From Paenibacillus bovis (GTDB taxonomy: Bacteria > Bacillota > Bacilli > Paenibacillales > Paenibacillaceae), in the NCBI RefSeq assembly GCF_001421015.2, contig NZ_CP013023.1, positions 1,915,501-1,979,500 on the forward strand: DNA of 64,000 nucleotides. The letters run 5' to 3'. Made by a program: the position numbers and the translations under genes. Numbering within the stretch: the first letter of the stretch is position 1; each line of letters opens with the position of its first letter. The notes below the pieces were generated by a model. The model did not search any database. It had not been told where the DNA came from and saw only the letters and a list, made by a program, of their open reading frames with translations. This document shows, one piece after another, positions 1-9,211 of this stretch.

Positions 1-27
1 CATACACTGTATCAGATACAGCGTATG
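1..27. repeat. 27-bp imperfect palindrome at the window edge
   Basis: The arms CATAC-A-CTGTATC and GATACAG-C-GTATG pair around a central A at position 14, with a single mismatch (6 against 22). No T-run follows, so it is not an obvious intrinsic terminator. It could be an operator or a hairpin belonging to an upstream gene outside the window. Confidence 0.6.
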
Positions 28-582
28 GCTATTTGTATTGCAGCGAATAATTCGCCTCGGAATAGTATTGTCATGAACAGGACTTTTCAAAATATGTAAG
101 GCATAAAGTCATGCTCCTCACCATACCATAGACCTGTTCGTTTCGGAAAAAGTCGAAAATACTTAAAAACTTGATATCTAAGCAGTTTATTCAATAATTT
201 CAGTCAAAATATAGGTAGAAGAACTTTTCGACCTTAAATATAATGGGTATTATAGACTAATAATTGCGTGAAAACGTATATCGATTATGACAAATATCTT
301 CAAATTTTGAATAACGGAGCCTTTAGACTCAGGATTTTGGAGGCGTTATCCTGTTACACTAAAATATGCTCTGTGGTACGCCAAGTACCCGTATAACCTC
401 TATTGGAAACATGACATCAAGCATACGGGCAGGAATGGCAGTTCCCCTGATGTAAATTATTACAGACCAATACAGATAAACATTATTTTATGAAATAGAT
501 GCGAAAGAATGGTTGAAACGCGACGAAAAAGGCCGTTAAACAATGCCAATCTGAAGAATGTACAACAGAGAGGAGATTAATA
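28..582. other. gap without a recognisable gene
   Basis: About 550 bases of A/T-rich sequence. I see no open reading frame of convincing length on either strand, no clear terminator and no RNA gene. The last 15 bases contain AGAGGAGAT, the ribosome binding site of the gene at 583. Confidence 0.5.
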
Positions 583-1173
583 ATGATCAGTTTTTTTCGC
601 AATAAAACGATTCCGTTAGCAGATCAATGGAGCAAGCTGCAGGAAGCAGGCATTGTACTGAATGCAGATGTGGACATGAAGCAGGTGATTGCTGGCAATT
701 CACTATCCTGGTATGAGGAACGGCCCTATACCAACCTGCTGATTTCCCTGGGAGAGCAGATCTGTACAGATGGCGAATGCATCTATCCTTCGGACCAGCT
801 CTGGTATGTCGATCTTCAGGCGATCGAGAACACGGATCTGTACACCCAGCTGGCAGAGCGTATGGTAGCAATGACCGGTGATCAGCTGGATATGAGATTT
901 ATCCGCAGCTGCCTTGATCATGAAAAGGAGCAGGTTGTGTTCTCTTTCCTGCATCACGGCGAAAAAGTCGAATGGGATATCCGTTACTATCCAGAATGGG
1001 CAGACAAGACCTTTTTTGACCGACTTATCCAGCTGGATATGCGTCGCGGCGGAGAGCGGCAGTTTGTCTATATGGCACTCGGCCAGCATCTGCTGATTGG
1101 CTATATGGACCAAAAGCAGTATAAAATGCTGAACAAGCTGGTTGAACCCCGCTTTGAACTTTGGAAATCATAA
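583..1173 (+). CDS. hypothetical protein, 196 aa
   Basis: I do not recognise this protein. It is a soluble, acidic-to-neutral sequence with no signal peptide or membrane segment and many aromatic residues (for example EWDIRYYPEWADKTFFDRL near residues 128-146). The ATG has a good ribosome binding site (GAGGAGAT) 8-9 bases upstream, and a strong terminator follows, so it appears to be a single-gene transcript. It starts with MISFFRNKT and ends with RFELWKS. Codon use resembles the neighbouring genes. Being a real gene is likely; its function is unknown. Confidence 0.75.
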   Translation: MISFFRNKTIPLADQWSKLQEAGIVLNADVDMKQVIAGNSLSWYEERPYTNLLISLGEQICTDGECIYPSDQLWYVDLQAIENTDLYTQLAERMVAMTGDQLDMRFIRSCLDHEKEQVVFSFLHHGEKVEWDIRYYPEWADKTFFDRLIQLDMRRGGERQFVYMALGQHLLIGYMDQKQYKMLNKLVEPRFELWKS

Positions 1174-1240
1174 TAATATTTGGATTTCCCTTTTTGAATT
1201 TCCCTTATGTTGTTCCACAAGACTTATACGAATACAGACG

Positions 1241-1283
1241 AAACGCCCTGCTTTTGGTATCTGCCAAAAAGCAGGGCGTTTTT
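1241..1283 (+). terminator. intrinsic terminator after the gene at 583-1173
   Basis: The stem AAACGCCCTGCTTTTGG pairs with CCAAAAAGCAGGGCGTTT around a short TATCTG-type loop and is followed by a T-run. The A-rich start also allows it to work on the other strand. Confidence 0.9.
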
Positions 1284-1504
1284 GTGCGATCGAGATTAAA
1301 AATAATATATGGAACATTATGGTAAAGTGCTGGTTTATACATATTTTTAAATTCTAAATATCAGAATATTGGCTTTAATCGGGCACAAAAAGGCAAAAAC
1401 ATGAATGAAAACGCTATATGTATAGGAATATAAGAAATTGATAGCTATTTCTGCATTATGGTCATTTTGTTATCGTTTTCAGTAGATATTTAAAATTTTA
1501 AGGG

Positions 1505-1532
1505 TTGATTTTACTTTTTATGGTAATAAAAT
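1505..1532 (+). promoter_or_regulatory. possible sigma-A promoter of alsSD
   Basis: TTGATT (1505-1510) and TAAAAT (1527-1532) lie 16 bases apart in the A/T-rich gap 1284-1610. The rest of this gap has no gene. No alsR-like regulator gene is adjacent, so how the operon is induced is not visible here. Confidence 0.35.
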
Positions 1533-1610
1533 AGATATGTACTCTTTTCCATATTTACATGTAATTACAGAAAAATAACATACGCATACCACAAAAAGGA
1601 GATGGACAGA

Positions 1611-3380
1611 GTGAGTACAACTACCCAAAAAGAGAGAGAGAATATGATGATCCCAACTGCACAATCTTCCGATGCACAGACTACAGATTCCTCCAGTAAT
1701 GAAATGGCGGCTGCCGCTACAACAAAGGCAAAAACAGGAGCCGATATGGTCGTGGATACCCTGATTGCCCAGGACGTACAATATGTATTCGGTATTCCCG
1801 GCGCGAAAATCGACCCGGTATTCGATGTATTGCAGGATCGCGGTCCACAGCTGATCGTATGCCGGCATGAACAAAATGCTGCTTTTATGGCGGCAGCGAT
1901 CGGCAGACTGACTGGCAAGCCCGGTGTATGTCTGGTAACATCCGGTCCTGGCGCTTCCAATCTGGTTACTGGTCTGGTAACTGCCAATGCCGAAAGTGAT
2001 CCGGTTGTAGCTCTTGCCGGTGCCGTTCCGCGTACCGCAAGTCTGAAGCGGACCCACCAATCGATGGATAATGCCGGGCTGTTCCAGCCGGTAACCAAAT
2101 ATAGCGTCGAAGTCGGACATCCCGACAATGTCGCCGAAGCGATTACCAATGCTTTCCGTGAAGCTTCTGCTTCGCAGCCGGGTGCAGCTTTCGTGAGTCT
2201 GCCTACCGATGTGCTGCTGCAGGAAGCTCAGGAGTTCAATTTCTATAAATCACGTATGCCTCAACTGGGTACTGCACCTGCAGAGCTGATCGAATCGGTC
2301 GCCGAGCAGATCCGTCAGGCCAAGATGCCGGTACTGCTGCTCGGTATGAAAGCAAGCTCTCCGGCAGTAACCGCTGCGGTACGTGAGTTGATCTGCGATA
2401 CAGACCTGCCGGTGGTAGAAACGTTCCAGGCAGCTGGCGCGATCTCCCGCGATCTGGAAGACCATTTCTACGGACGTGTCGGTCTGTTCAGCAACCAGCC
2501 AGGTGATATTCTGCTGCAGCAGTCGGATCTGGTATTGACGATCGGTTATGATCCGATTGAGTATGATCCCTATTTGTGGAATAAAGGAGAAAATCGTCTT
2601 GTGTTCCATCTGGACAATCGCAAAGCTGATATTGATCAGGATTATCAGCCTGCAGGCGAGCTGATCGGCGATATTGCGCTGAATGTGAATGCGTTGGCTC
2701 CATTAGTAAAAGGACTGCGTTTTTCCAGTGAAGCACGCAATGCAATGCGCCGTCAGCAAAACAAGCTCACCCAGGATGATATTGCGATTACTTCATCGGA
2801 TTCGGTACGTGTTCATCCGCTGTACTTTATCCGTACCCTGCGCAAGCTGATCAGCGATCAGGTAACCGTTACCTGTGATGTCGGTTCCCACTATATCTGG
2901 ATGGCCCGTTACTTCCGTTCTTACGAGCCGCGTCGTCTGCTGTTCAGTAACGGTATGCAGACACTGGGTGTAGCTTTGCCATGGGCGATAGCTGCCGCAC
3001 TGGTAAATCCGCAGGAGAAAGTCGTATCCATTTCCGGTGATGGAGGCTTCCTGTTCTCCTCGATGGAACTGGAAACAGCAGTACGTCTGCAATCGCCACT
3101 CGTACACATCGTCTGGAATGACGGTACGTATGATATGGTAGCTTTCCAGCAGGAAATGAAATACGGCCGTACATCGGGTGTTCATTTTGGAGATGTAGAT
3201 ATTGTGAAATATGCGGAGAGCTTCGGCGCTGTCGGTCTGCGTGTACACCATCCGGGCGAACTGGAAGATGTACTGCGTCAGGCTATGGCCCAGCAAGGAC
3301 CAGTAGTGGTTGATGTTCCTATCGATTACCGCGACAACATCAAGCTCGGTGCCAAGCTGCTGCCGGATGCCATGAACTGA
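1611..3380 (+). CDS. alsS: acetolactate synthase, catabolic (AlsS type)
   Basis: This thiamine-diphosphate enzyme condenses two pyruvates to acetolactate, feeding acetoin formation. Its pairing with alsD downstream marks it as the catabolic FAD-independent form rather than IlvB. Seen in the sequence: the N-terminal ThDP glutamate region ([14 protein letters not shown]), the SGPGASNL segment, and the C-terminal ThDP/Mg motif [14 protein letters not shown] followed by [13 protein letters not shown] chose GTG at 1611 because AAAGGAGA sits 9 bases upstream; an in-frame ATG at 1602 overlaps that binding site. The first 40 or so residues are a Ser/Thr/Gln/Ala-rich extension before the usual start of the fold ([15 protein letters not shown]), giving about 589 residues against about 570 for B. 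subtilis AlsS. Confidence 0.95.
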   Translation: MSTTTQKERENMMIPTAQSSDAQTTDSSSNEMAAAATTKAKTGADMVVDTLIAQDVQYVFGIPGAKIDPVFDVLQDRGPQLIVCRHEQNAAFMAAAIGRLTGKPGVCLVTSGPGASNLVTGLVTANAESDPVVALAGAVPRTASLKRTHQSMDNAGLFQPVTKYSVEVGHPDNVAEAITNAFREASASQPGAAFVSLPTDVLLQEAQEFNFYKSRMPQLGTAPAELIESVAEQIRQAKMPVLLLGMKASSPAVTAAVRELICDTDLPVVETFQAAGAISRDLEDHFYGRVGLFSNQPGDILLQQSDLVLTIGYDPIEYDPYLWNKGENRLVFHLDNRKADIDQDYQPAGELIGDIALNVNALAPLVKGLRFSSEARNAMRRQQNKLTQDDIAITSSDSVRVHPLYFIRTLRKLISDQVTVTCDVGSHYIWMARYFRSYEPRRLLFSNGMQTLGVALPWAIAAALVNPQEKVVSISGDGGFLFSSMELETAVRLQSPLVHIVWNDGTYDMVAFQQEMKYGRTSGVHFGDVDIVKYAESFGAVGLRVHHPGELEDVLRQAMAQQGPVVVDVPIDYRDNIKLGAKLLPDAMN

Positions 3381-3455
3381 TCGGACGCTATTCTGTCTAT
3401 TAATCGTATTGATCTATACATCTATGGAACGGACTTATAGAAGGAGAGAATGATC

Positions 3456-4175
3456 ATGAAAAACCCAGCAGTATATCAGGCTTCAACAATGGTTGCACTA
3501 TTGAGCGGACTGTATGACGGTGCAATCACATTCGGAGAACTCAAACAATACGGTGATTTTGGGATTGGTACTTTTCACCAGCTCGATGGAGAGATGATCG
3601 CCTTTGACGGTTCATTTTACCATCTGTATCCAAATGGTACAGCCAAACGGGTGCTGCTTGAAGAAAGTACTCCATTCTCGACCGTGACTTTTTTTGAAGC
3701 TCAGCAGACCCATGAGCTGAATCGCACGATGACCCGGGAAGAGCTGGAAAAGGTGCTGGATGGACTTATTTCCAGTCCAAATCTGTTCCATGCGATCCGG
3801 ATCGAAGGTACTTTCCGTGAAGTGCATACCCGTACGGTACCTCATCAGGAGAAACCGTACAAACCATTCGTGGAAGTAACCAAGTCTCAGCCATCGTTCC
3901 ACTTTACCAATGTCAAAGGTATTATCGCGGGCTTCTGGACACCTGCTTTTGCACAAGGGATTGGCGTTGCCGGCTATCATCTGCACTTTATTAATGATTC
4001 CCGTAATGGCGGCGGACATGTGCTTGATTTTGTCGTAGAGAATTGCAAAATCACCCTATGCAGCAGCGAGCAGTTCAATCTGCTGCTGCCAAATAGCGAG
4101 ACGTATCTGCAGGCTGATCTGGCTGCGCCAAATCTGGAGCAGGATATTCTCACTGCAGAAGGTTCATCCCGCTAA
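3456..4175 (+). CDS. alsD: acetolactate decarboxylase
   Basis: Converts 2-acetolactate to acetoin, the second step of the alsSD pathway that diverts pyruvate from acid formation in stationary phase. Family landmarks visible are MVALLSGLYDG near the start, the TFHQLDGEM segment, FRTV-like REVHTRTVPHQEKPYKP, and the metal-binding GYHLHFINDSRNGGGHVLDF with its two histidines. The protein is about 239 residues, as expected. AAGGAG at 3441-3446 lies 9 bases before the ATG at 3456; the earlier ATG at 3450 is too close. The gene is 75 bases after alsS and is followed by a strong terminator, so the two form one operon. Confidence 0.96.
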   Translation: MKNPAVYQASTMVALLSGLYDGAITFGELKQYGDFGIGTFHQLDGEMIAFDGSFYHLYPNGTAKRVLLEESTPFSTVTFFEAQQTHELNRTMTREELEKVLDGLISSPNLFHAIRIEGTFREVHTRTVPHQEKPYKPFVEVTKSQPSFHFTNVKGIIAGFWTPAFAQGIGVAGYHLHFINDSRNGGGHVLDFVVENCKITLCSSEQFNLLLPNSETYLQADLAAPNLEQDILTAEGSSR

Positions 4176-4244
4176 CTGTTAAAATAGAGAGCTCTAGCGG
4201 TAAATGCAAGATTAAATCCGGGGCATAAATGAACCATGGTCAAA

Positions 4245-4284
4245 CAAAAAAACCTTCCTGATGCAATAACAGGAAGGTTTTTTT
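4245..4284. terminator. bidirectional terminator between alsD and the AIM24-like gene
   Basis: AACCTTCCTG and CAGGAAGGTT form a perfect 10-bp stem with a 9-base loop. An A-run precedes it and a T-run follows, so it can serve the convergent genes on both sides. Confidence 0.9.
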
Positions 4285-4408
4285 GTTTGTATCTGTAAGG
4301 GAAGATCAAGAAATATATAGACGAAAGGAGTATCCAAAGTTGTTAATGTGCATTTTACGTCTACAGGTTCTACTATTATATATTTCTCAATATTCCTGAT
4401 CGTTTTTA

Positions 4409-5116
4409 TTACTTGATAAAAATGCCACCGAACGGAATCACTTCACGCAGAATACGCCGGAACAGACTATCATCATTCAGATGCTGTTCCAATTCACCGT
4501 TATCATGACCGCTCTGGAGCAGAATCGAGCCGCTGCCGGTTATGGCCCACTGGTAATGCATATGCTGGCTGGCAAGATGGTTGCCGTAGACGCTCAGCTT
4601 CAGCGTCGCATTTTCCGGATAGGCGAGCAGGCTGCGCGCATCCACATAGATTGGTTCGGAGGGATGCAGTTTCATTTCCATTACAGTCCCTTGGGTGAGC
4701 AGCCCAATCGCTCCCTGACCGCCGAATTTGACTTTGACTACATCCCGGGTGATCAGTATATTTTTGAGCTTGAGCAGCCGTGTCTGCATGGTGATACCTT
4801 CTGTATAATAGAACAGGTGGCGAAAATCATACAGTAAATCGCTGCCTGGCTCGATCGTAATGGGAATCAGATTGAAGCCCGGCGGGAGCGAAGTGACAAA
4901 CCGGCAGGGCCCGGTAAAGTCAGCACGGATCAGGTTACGCTTGCGGTACATGCCTTTGACATCCATAAGCCGGTCACTTCGTCCGCTGGAAGGACCTTCA
5001 TAGGCGATGATCTGTCCGGGATGCAGCATATGGAGCTGCTCCTGATCGGCTAATGCGAGTGTGACAGCCTGTCCCGAGACAGTTGGATGAGTAGATTGCT
5101 GCCATTCCAGTTCCAA
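4409..5116 (-). CDS. AIM24 family protein
   Basis: The sequence has the character of the AIM24 (DUF124) family: a beta-rich protein with many glycine turns, including GPCRFVTSLPPGFNLIPITI, VVKVKFGGQGAIGLLTQGTV and HYQWAITGSGSILLQSG. The function of bacterial members is not known; the mitochondrial namesake is linked to inner-membrane organisation. At 235 residues it has typical length. The start is TTG at 5116, 6 bases after AAGGAGGA. It is the second gene of a minus-strand pair with the membrane coiled-coil protein upstream (56-base gap), which may hint at a membrane-linked role. Confidence 0.7.
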   Translation of the reverse strand: MELEWQQSTHPTVSGQAVTLALADQEQLHMLHPGQIIAYEGPSSGRSDRLMDVKGMYRKRNLIRADFTGPCRFVTSLPPGFNLIPITIEPGSDLLYDFRHLFYYTEGITMQTRLLKLKNILITRDVVKVKFGGQGAIGLLTQGTVMEMKLHPSEPIYVDARSLLAYPENATLKLSVYGNHLASQHMHYQWAITGSGSILLQSGHDNGELEQHLNDDSLFRRILREVIPFGGIFIK

Positions 5117-5172
5117 GAGAGCTCCTCCTTTGTTCGATCAAAATATGCAGCTCATCAAAAAGCCGCCGTAGC

Positions 5173-5586
5173 TTAACGGCGGCGCAGTCCAAAGCGGACG
5201 AGACGGGTAAAAATAAACCACAGCGCAACCAGTCCGATAGCCGAGAAAACGATCGTTTTCCAAAAACGGGCACTGGAGGCGCGTTCTGCTTCGGATTGCT
5301 GGAGCTGTTGTACGGTCTGAGCCAGCAGCCGATTTTGTTCTGCTAAGCGGGCATTTTCTTCGCGGTAAGCTTCCATACTCGTTTTAGCCTGATCGAGCTG
5401 GCTCATCGCATTGCTGTAACCCTGCTTGAGTTCATTGACTTCTTCGGGCAGACTGGTAAAGCTTTTGACTCCATTTTTATAGTCTTCCCACCAGCCGGCA
5501 TGAGCAGAAGGCTGGGCGGCTGTCAGTCCGGACAGGACGATCGCCGCAATTAGGCCTGTCTGCAGGTAGCGGGATTTGAATTGCAT
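5173..5586 (-). CDS. secreted/membrane coiled-coil protein, 137 aa
   Basis: I do not recognise the family. An N-terminal signal peptide is visible (TGLIAAIVLSGLTAAQPSAHA, cleavage near AHA-GWW, residues 10-30). It is followed by a heptad-rich coiled coil (about residues 47-105, rich in E, Q, L, A), a transmembrane helix (TIVFSAIGLVALWFIFTRL, about 112-130) and a basic tail RFGLRRR. The start has AAGGAGGAAT upstream. It is co-directional with and 56 bases before the AIM24-like gene, so the two are probably co-transcribed. A membrane-tethered extracytoplasmic coiled coil suggests an envelope role, but that is inference. Confidence 0.75.
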   Translation of the reverse strand: MQFKSRYLQTGLIAAIVLSGLTAAQPSAHAGWWEDYKNGVKSFTSLPEEVNELKQGYSNAMSQLDQAKTSMEAYREENARLAEQNRLLAQTVQQLQQSEAERASSARFWKTIVFSAIGLVALWFIFTRLVRFGLRRR

Positions 5587-6011
5587 ATGAATTCCTCCTT
5601 ACTATAGAGCAGGTACTGGCGTACATGTATTCTAATTGTATATTAACCAGAACGTTGAATATTGCTCGGGTGCTGATTCAGTAGTGTCTTACACGTTTAC
5701 GTATGAAAGGGAAAGATGATGCATCTTTTTGTGCTGCTTGGCAGACTCGAAAAGGGTCTGAGTGAACAGGCATAGAGCAGCAGAGCAGGAGGAGTGTTTC
5801 TGATTCATAATAAGCAGACTAATGTTTAACAGGTTCCTGTACGGGGTAATAAATACATGTCCTGGTGGACCAGCGGCGCATTTTCACCTGCCATTCTAAA
5901 GTAACACAACCGATTGACCATGCTGTATAACGGATTACCGCCTTTTATCCATCGTGAATGGAATCTTTTATATATCACTATTTTTATTATAACATCCAAG
6001 GAGTGAACAAC
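5587..6011. other. divergent intergenic region
   Basis: About 425 bases between a minus-strand and a plus-strand gene, so it should hold promoters for both. It is A/T-rich near 5630-5660 and 5960-5995, but I see no promoter pair strong enough to name, and no RNA gene. Confidence 0.4.
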
Positions 6012-6176
6012 ATGTACGAGACTAAATTTGATCCTAATTTCAAAAAAATCATGATTACGGTTAATGGAGAACCTGTAGGCGACGGATTGCTGATCGACCG
6101 CGTAACTTATGCGCCGGTACGCGACAATCGCGAGAATATACAGGATTCAAGCAGCGAAACTGCACAGATGATCTAA
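6012..6176 (+). CDS. 54-residue protein resembling half of a 'stalk' (copper amine oxidase N-terminal-like) domain
   Basis: The segment ITVNGEPVGDGLLIDRVTYAPVR matches the first half of the stalk / copper-amine-oxidase-N-like domain found on many Paenibacillus surface proteins and amidases, where it usually continues into a RAVAEALG-type helix. Here it stops and is replaced by a polar tail (DNRENIQDSSSETAQMI). AAGGAG lies 8 bases before ATG 6012; an upstream in-frame start at 5958 has no binding site. There is no signal peptide. It is either a real small protein or the remnant of a larger surface gene. Its own hairpin follows directly. Confidence 0.6.
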   Translation: MYETKFDPNFKKIMITVNGEPVGDGLLIDRVTYAPVRDNRENIQDSSSETAQMI

Positions 6177-6208
6177 CAGCCGATACGTGCTCTGCACGCG
6201 GCTGTTTA
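6175..6208 (+). terminator. long hairpin after the 54-residue gene
   Basis: AACAGCCG pairs with CGGCTGTT, with an inner stem CGTGC/GCACG around TCT. The T-run is weak (TTTATCC), so it may be a processed 3' end as much as a terminator. Confidence 0.6.
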
Positions 6209-6249
6209 TCCGGTGCGGGAATAGATTATCAACATAGCAGTACACCAAC

Positions 6250-6279
6250 AGACGCGGGCAGATGCTCCGCGGCTTTTTC
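6250..6279 (+). terminator. second hairpin with T-run
   Basis: CGCGG (6253-6257) and CCGCG (6267-6271) form a stem followed by CTTTTTC. It probably finishes termination of the upstream transcript. Confidence 0.6.
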
Positions 6280-6458
6280 ATTTTAATAGGGATTATGTCA
6301 ATATAGTCACTCTGCGGTATTCGCTACATTTCCGATTCGAAGCGGCAAAGAATGCCGATAGGGAATTGTCATGAAATGCAGGGAATCGGGTATAATACAT
6401 AATACACATACCGATACAGAAAAATACAGATACATACCAACAGTGAGGAGTCGATGGG

Positions 6459-7298
6459 ATGCACACACAGGAGAGCCGTACAGAACTGGAACAGGAACTG
6501 CAGCAGATTGCCAAATGGGAGAAAGATCAGCGAGGAGGCTCGATCCTGGATAAAATCGGCCGGATTCCTTTTATGCTGCTGGATCGCATGACGCCCAAAT
6601 TTATACGAGACAAGATAGGAACAGCGCTCAATGAACTGGGACGCTTTATACAGAATGGTGGTAAATATCTGATTTCTCCAAAAGGCATTATGCAGCGTTT
6701 GGCCAAGGCAAGCGGTCAGGAGGATGCTGAGCTGACTCCGCGTGAAGTGGCCCAGCTGCCGCTTAAAGTGATGGATGACGCAGCCATGGATATTTCCAGA
6801 AGCCGATCCAACCTGGCAGCACTCGAAGGTGCCGCATCCGGGGTAGGGGGTATCTTCACGATAGCAGCCGATATTCCGGCAATGATCGGGATCTCGCTCA
6901 AAGCACTGCAGGAAATCGCTCTCTGTTATGGTTATTATCCTTCCGATCCCAAGGAGCGTCTGTTTATTCTCAAATGTCTTCAATTCGCTTCATCGGATGT
7001 CGTCGGCAAAAAGGCGGTACTCGAAGAGCTGGCCGATTTTGAAAAAGGAGATACCGGCAAAGAAGTATTTTCCCAGCTTCAGGGCTGGCGTGAAGTAATC
7101 ACGACCTACCGCGATAACTTTGGCTGGCGCAAGCTGTTTCAGGCGGTGCCTGTAGCCGGGATCATTTTCGGTTCCTTTGTAAACAAAAACTCTCTAGAAG
7201 CACTGACCGAAGTAGGCCGTACCCTGTATCGCAAACGCCGGATTATAGAGCGTCTGCAGCAGATGGAACAGGCAGAATCGGATGCAGCAGAAGCTTGA
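6459..7298 (+). CDS. EcsC family protein
   Basis: Related to the EcsC protein encoded with the EcsAB ABC transporter of Bacillus, but here it stands alone. Typical parts are the basic N-terminal helices (LDKIGRIPFMLLDRMTP), the glycine-rich hydrophobic stretch AALEGAASGVGGIFTIAADIPAMIGISLKAL (about residues 115-145) and the following LQEIALCYGYYPSDPKERLFIL. The biochemical function of the family is not known. GAGGAG lies 8 bases before the ATG at 6459. It is 279 residues and is flanked by terminators, so it is monocistronic. Confidence 0.85.
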   Translation: MHTQESRTELEQELQQIAKWEKDQRGGSILDKIGRIPFMLLDRMTPKFIRDKIGTALNELGRFIQNGGKYLISPKGIMQRLAKASGQEDAELTPREVAQLPLKVMDDAAMDISRSRSNLAALEGAASGVGGIFTIAADIPAMIGISLKALQEIALCYGYYPSDPKERLFILKCLQFASSDVVGKKAVLEELADFEKGDTGKEVFSQLQGWREVITTYRDNFGWRKLFQAVPVAGIIFGSFVNKNSLEALTEVGRTLYRKRRIIERLQQMEQAESDAAEA

Positions 7299-7337
7299 TA
7301 TATGCATAAAATGAACTGGACGAAATAAGCGGACACA

Positions 7338-7390
7338 ACAAAGAAGACGGATACTGACATTCACATGTCGGATCCGTCTTCTTTGTTTTT
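7338..7390. terminator. bidirectional terminator between convergent genes
   Basis: ACAAAGAAGACGGAT pairs with ATCCGTCTTCTTTGT around an inner GACAT/ATGTC stem, and is followed by TTTTT. It lies between the EcsC gene (plus) and the lipoprotein gene (minus). Confidence 0.9.
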
Positions 7391-7446
7391 ATTTACACGA
7401 ACATATGTGCTATAATAATTCAGTTCCATATCCTGCTGTATACGAG

Positions 7447-7956
7447 CTAATGAATATGCAGCTGCTGTATCTTCATATTCAAAATGGTATGGTCAGGATA
7501 ATCAGCATGATTCTCGGCAAAAAGAGCCGTGATTTGCCGGTCGTTATGCTCATCCACCCATACTTTGCGCAGAGAGTTCTGATAATGCTGTTCGGCTACC
7601 GGTACATAATGATCTACTCTGCTGTTCAGTGATTGCACCGTATCGACAAAGGCCTGCCAGGATACTTCACGCTTGAACATCGGTGAGGTCTGTGCATAGA
7701 CCAGCTCGTAATTGCCCTGGAGCAGTGCATCTGCCAGCTGTTCCGGTCTGATCGAATCACCGATTTCGGATGCAGGTGTGACTTTTACCGAGGTACGGTG
7801 CGGCTGAATAATCTGTACCGATTCTATAGACGCACTATAACCTTTGGCGTGTTCTGACGAATCAACGAGCCTGCCCGAATCGCTGCAGCCAGCAATCAGG
7901 CTGCCTGCCAACAGACTGCCGAGCAGAGCGGGGAGCCATTTGATGGATGTTCTCAT
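7447..7956 (-). CDS. putative lipoprotein, 169 aa
   Basis: The N-terminus is a lipoprotein signal: basic start (MRTSIKW), hydrophobic core and lipobox LIAGC with the cysteine at about residue 24, so it should be anchored to the outer face of the membrane. The mature part contains IRPEQLADALLQGNYELVYAQTSPMFKREVSWQAFVDTV, which resembles the helical folds of DUF3887-like bacillar proteins, but I cannot assign it firmly. I chose the second methionine (7956) because AAGGAGA is directly adjacent to the first one (7962) and 8 bases from the second. It is monocistronic. Confidence 0.75.
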   Translation of the reverse strand: MRTSIKWLPALLGSLLAGSLIAGCSDSGRLVDSSEHAKGYSASIESVQIIQPHRTSVKVTPASEIGDSIRPEQLADALLQGNYELVYAQTSPMFKREVSWQAFVDTVQSLNSRVDHYVPVAEQHYQNSLRKVWVDEHNDRQITALFAENHADYPDHTILNMKIQQLHIH

Positions 7957-8210
7957 AATCATTCTCCTTAGGAAGGAGCCAAACAGGGCTCTTGGAAATA
8001 ATGGTTCTGCAATAAGCGATTTCTATCATTACCATACTATAATTCAGCGGCTTAAAGGGCCGGATATCCCAAAATTAACATCGGTCTGATAATAAAAACA
8101 GTACCTTTACAAAAGTATGATCAGACGGGATATCGACTGTGCCGCAGAAGATATTGTTATTCCCACAACAAGATAAACACACAAGCATAATGGAAAGGAA
8201 GAACACGCTT

Positions 8211-8924
8211 ATGATGGGGAAATCCCACTTTATTATCAGCACCGGCCTGACCGTATCGCTTATGACGATGGCCGGTGTTCCTGTTACTTCGGCTGCTGTT
8301 GTAGCTGCTGCCGTCAGTTCTTTATTACCCGATATTGATGAGCCTAATTCAATTCTCGTATCCAAAACACTGTCAGAGCCGATCCTGCGTATTTTGCAGA
8401 CGATTATGCTGGCTTCGGTCGTCTGGATTTTATGGAAAGGGTTGTTTGGGATGCCATGGGATATTGGCATAGCGGTAGCGATTGTATTTGTCGCCTTTTT
8501 GCCGACCAGGTCGCTGCGCAAAGTGGTCATGTTCCTGATCGGAGTAGGCATTATCATCTATGGACGAGAGATCGCGCCGTGGAATTATATGGGCGGCAGT
8601 CTGCTCATTATCTGTACATTCCTGCCGCATCGTGGACTGACGCATACCATTTACGGGACTGCAGCCTGGACAGCACTTCTATATGGGACGACTGCCCATC
8701 TGGGCTCCAGTATCTGGATAGCCGGTGGTACCTCCTATCTGCTGCATCTGCTGGCTGACTCGCTGACCAATCGCGGTGTACGGCTGCTGCCACCGCTCAA
8801 ATGGAAACTTCGCTTTAATCTGATGAGCACAGGCACCAAAAAAGGATCGGCTGTCGAAAATGTCTGTATTATTCTGACACTGATTATTGCCGGTATTGTA
8901 TTCCTGCCAAAATTGACAGGGTAA
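8211..8924 (+). CDS. YdjM-like membrane-bound metal-dependent hydrolase
   Basis: Member of the LexA-binding/YdjM family of integral membrane proteins with predicted metal-dependent hydrolase activity. Visible family motifs are GKSHFIIS at the start, LLPDIDEPNS (about residues 38-47), the PHRGLTHTIYG motif with its histidine pair (about residue 138) and HLLADSLTNRGVRLLPPLKWKLRFNL. Several hydrophobic helices lie between them. AAAGGAAGA at 8194-8202 supports ATG 8211 rather than the in-frame 8139. It is 237 residues. No substrate is established for the family. Confidence 0.85.
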   Translation: MMGKSHFIISTGLTVSLMTMAGVPVTSAAVVAAAVSSLLPDIDEPNSILVSKTLSEPILRILQTIMLASVVWILWKGLFGMPWDIGIAVAIVFVAFLPTRSLRKVVMFLIGVGIIIYGREIAPWNYMGGSLLIICTFLPHRGLTHTIYGTAAWTALLYGTTAHLGSSIWIAGGTSYLLHLLADSLTNRGVRLLPPLKWKLRFNLMSTGTKKGSAVENVCIILTLIIAGIVFLPKLTG

Positions 8925-9120
8925 CACTCCAAAAAAAACATAAAGCGGAAAAGTTACAAAGCTCTATATGGAATTAACCGGGTACACAGGGGATATAGTG
9001 AAAAAGGCTAAGTTCTTGCTAACAAGGTAGAGTAAAACAACAAGGCAGAACAAGACGAAAATACAGGTCAGAGAAAGCTCCATACACAAGCTCGGTTATA
9101 CAGCAGTCTGTCTGCGCAAC

Positions 9121-9154
9121 AAAAAGGAAGGACCTGATCAGGCCCTTCCTTTTT
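9121..9154. terminator. bidirectional terminator
   Basis: AAAAAGGAAGG-A-CCTG and CAGG-C-CCTTCCTTTTT form a long stem with A- and T-runs on the two sides. It separates the YdjM-like gene (plus) from the ImmA-like gene (minus) and marks the left edge of the tail cluster. Confidence 0.9.
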
Positions 9155-9211
9155 GGCGTGCAGCCATAGTGGATTCAGTCAACCAACTTCTTGTAACAAA
9201 CGTATGTTCGG

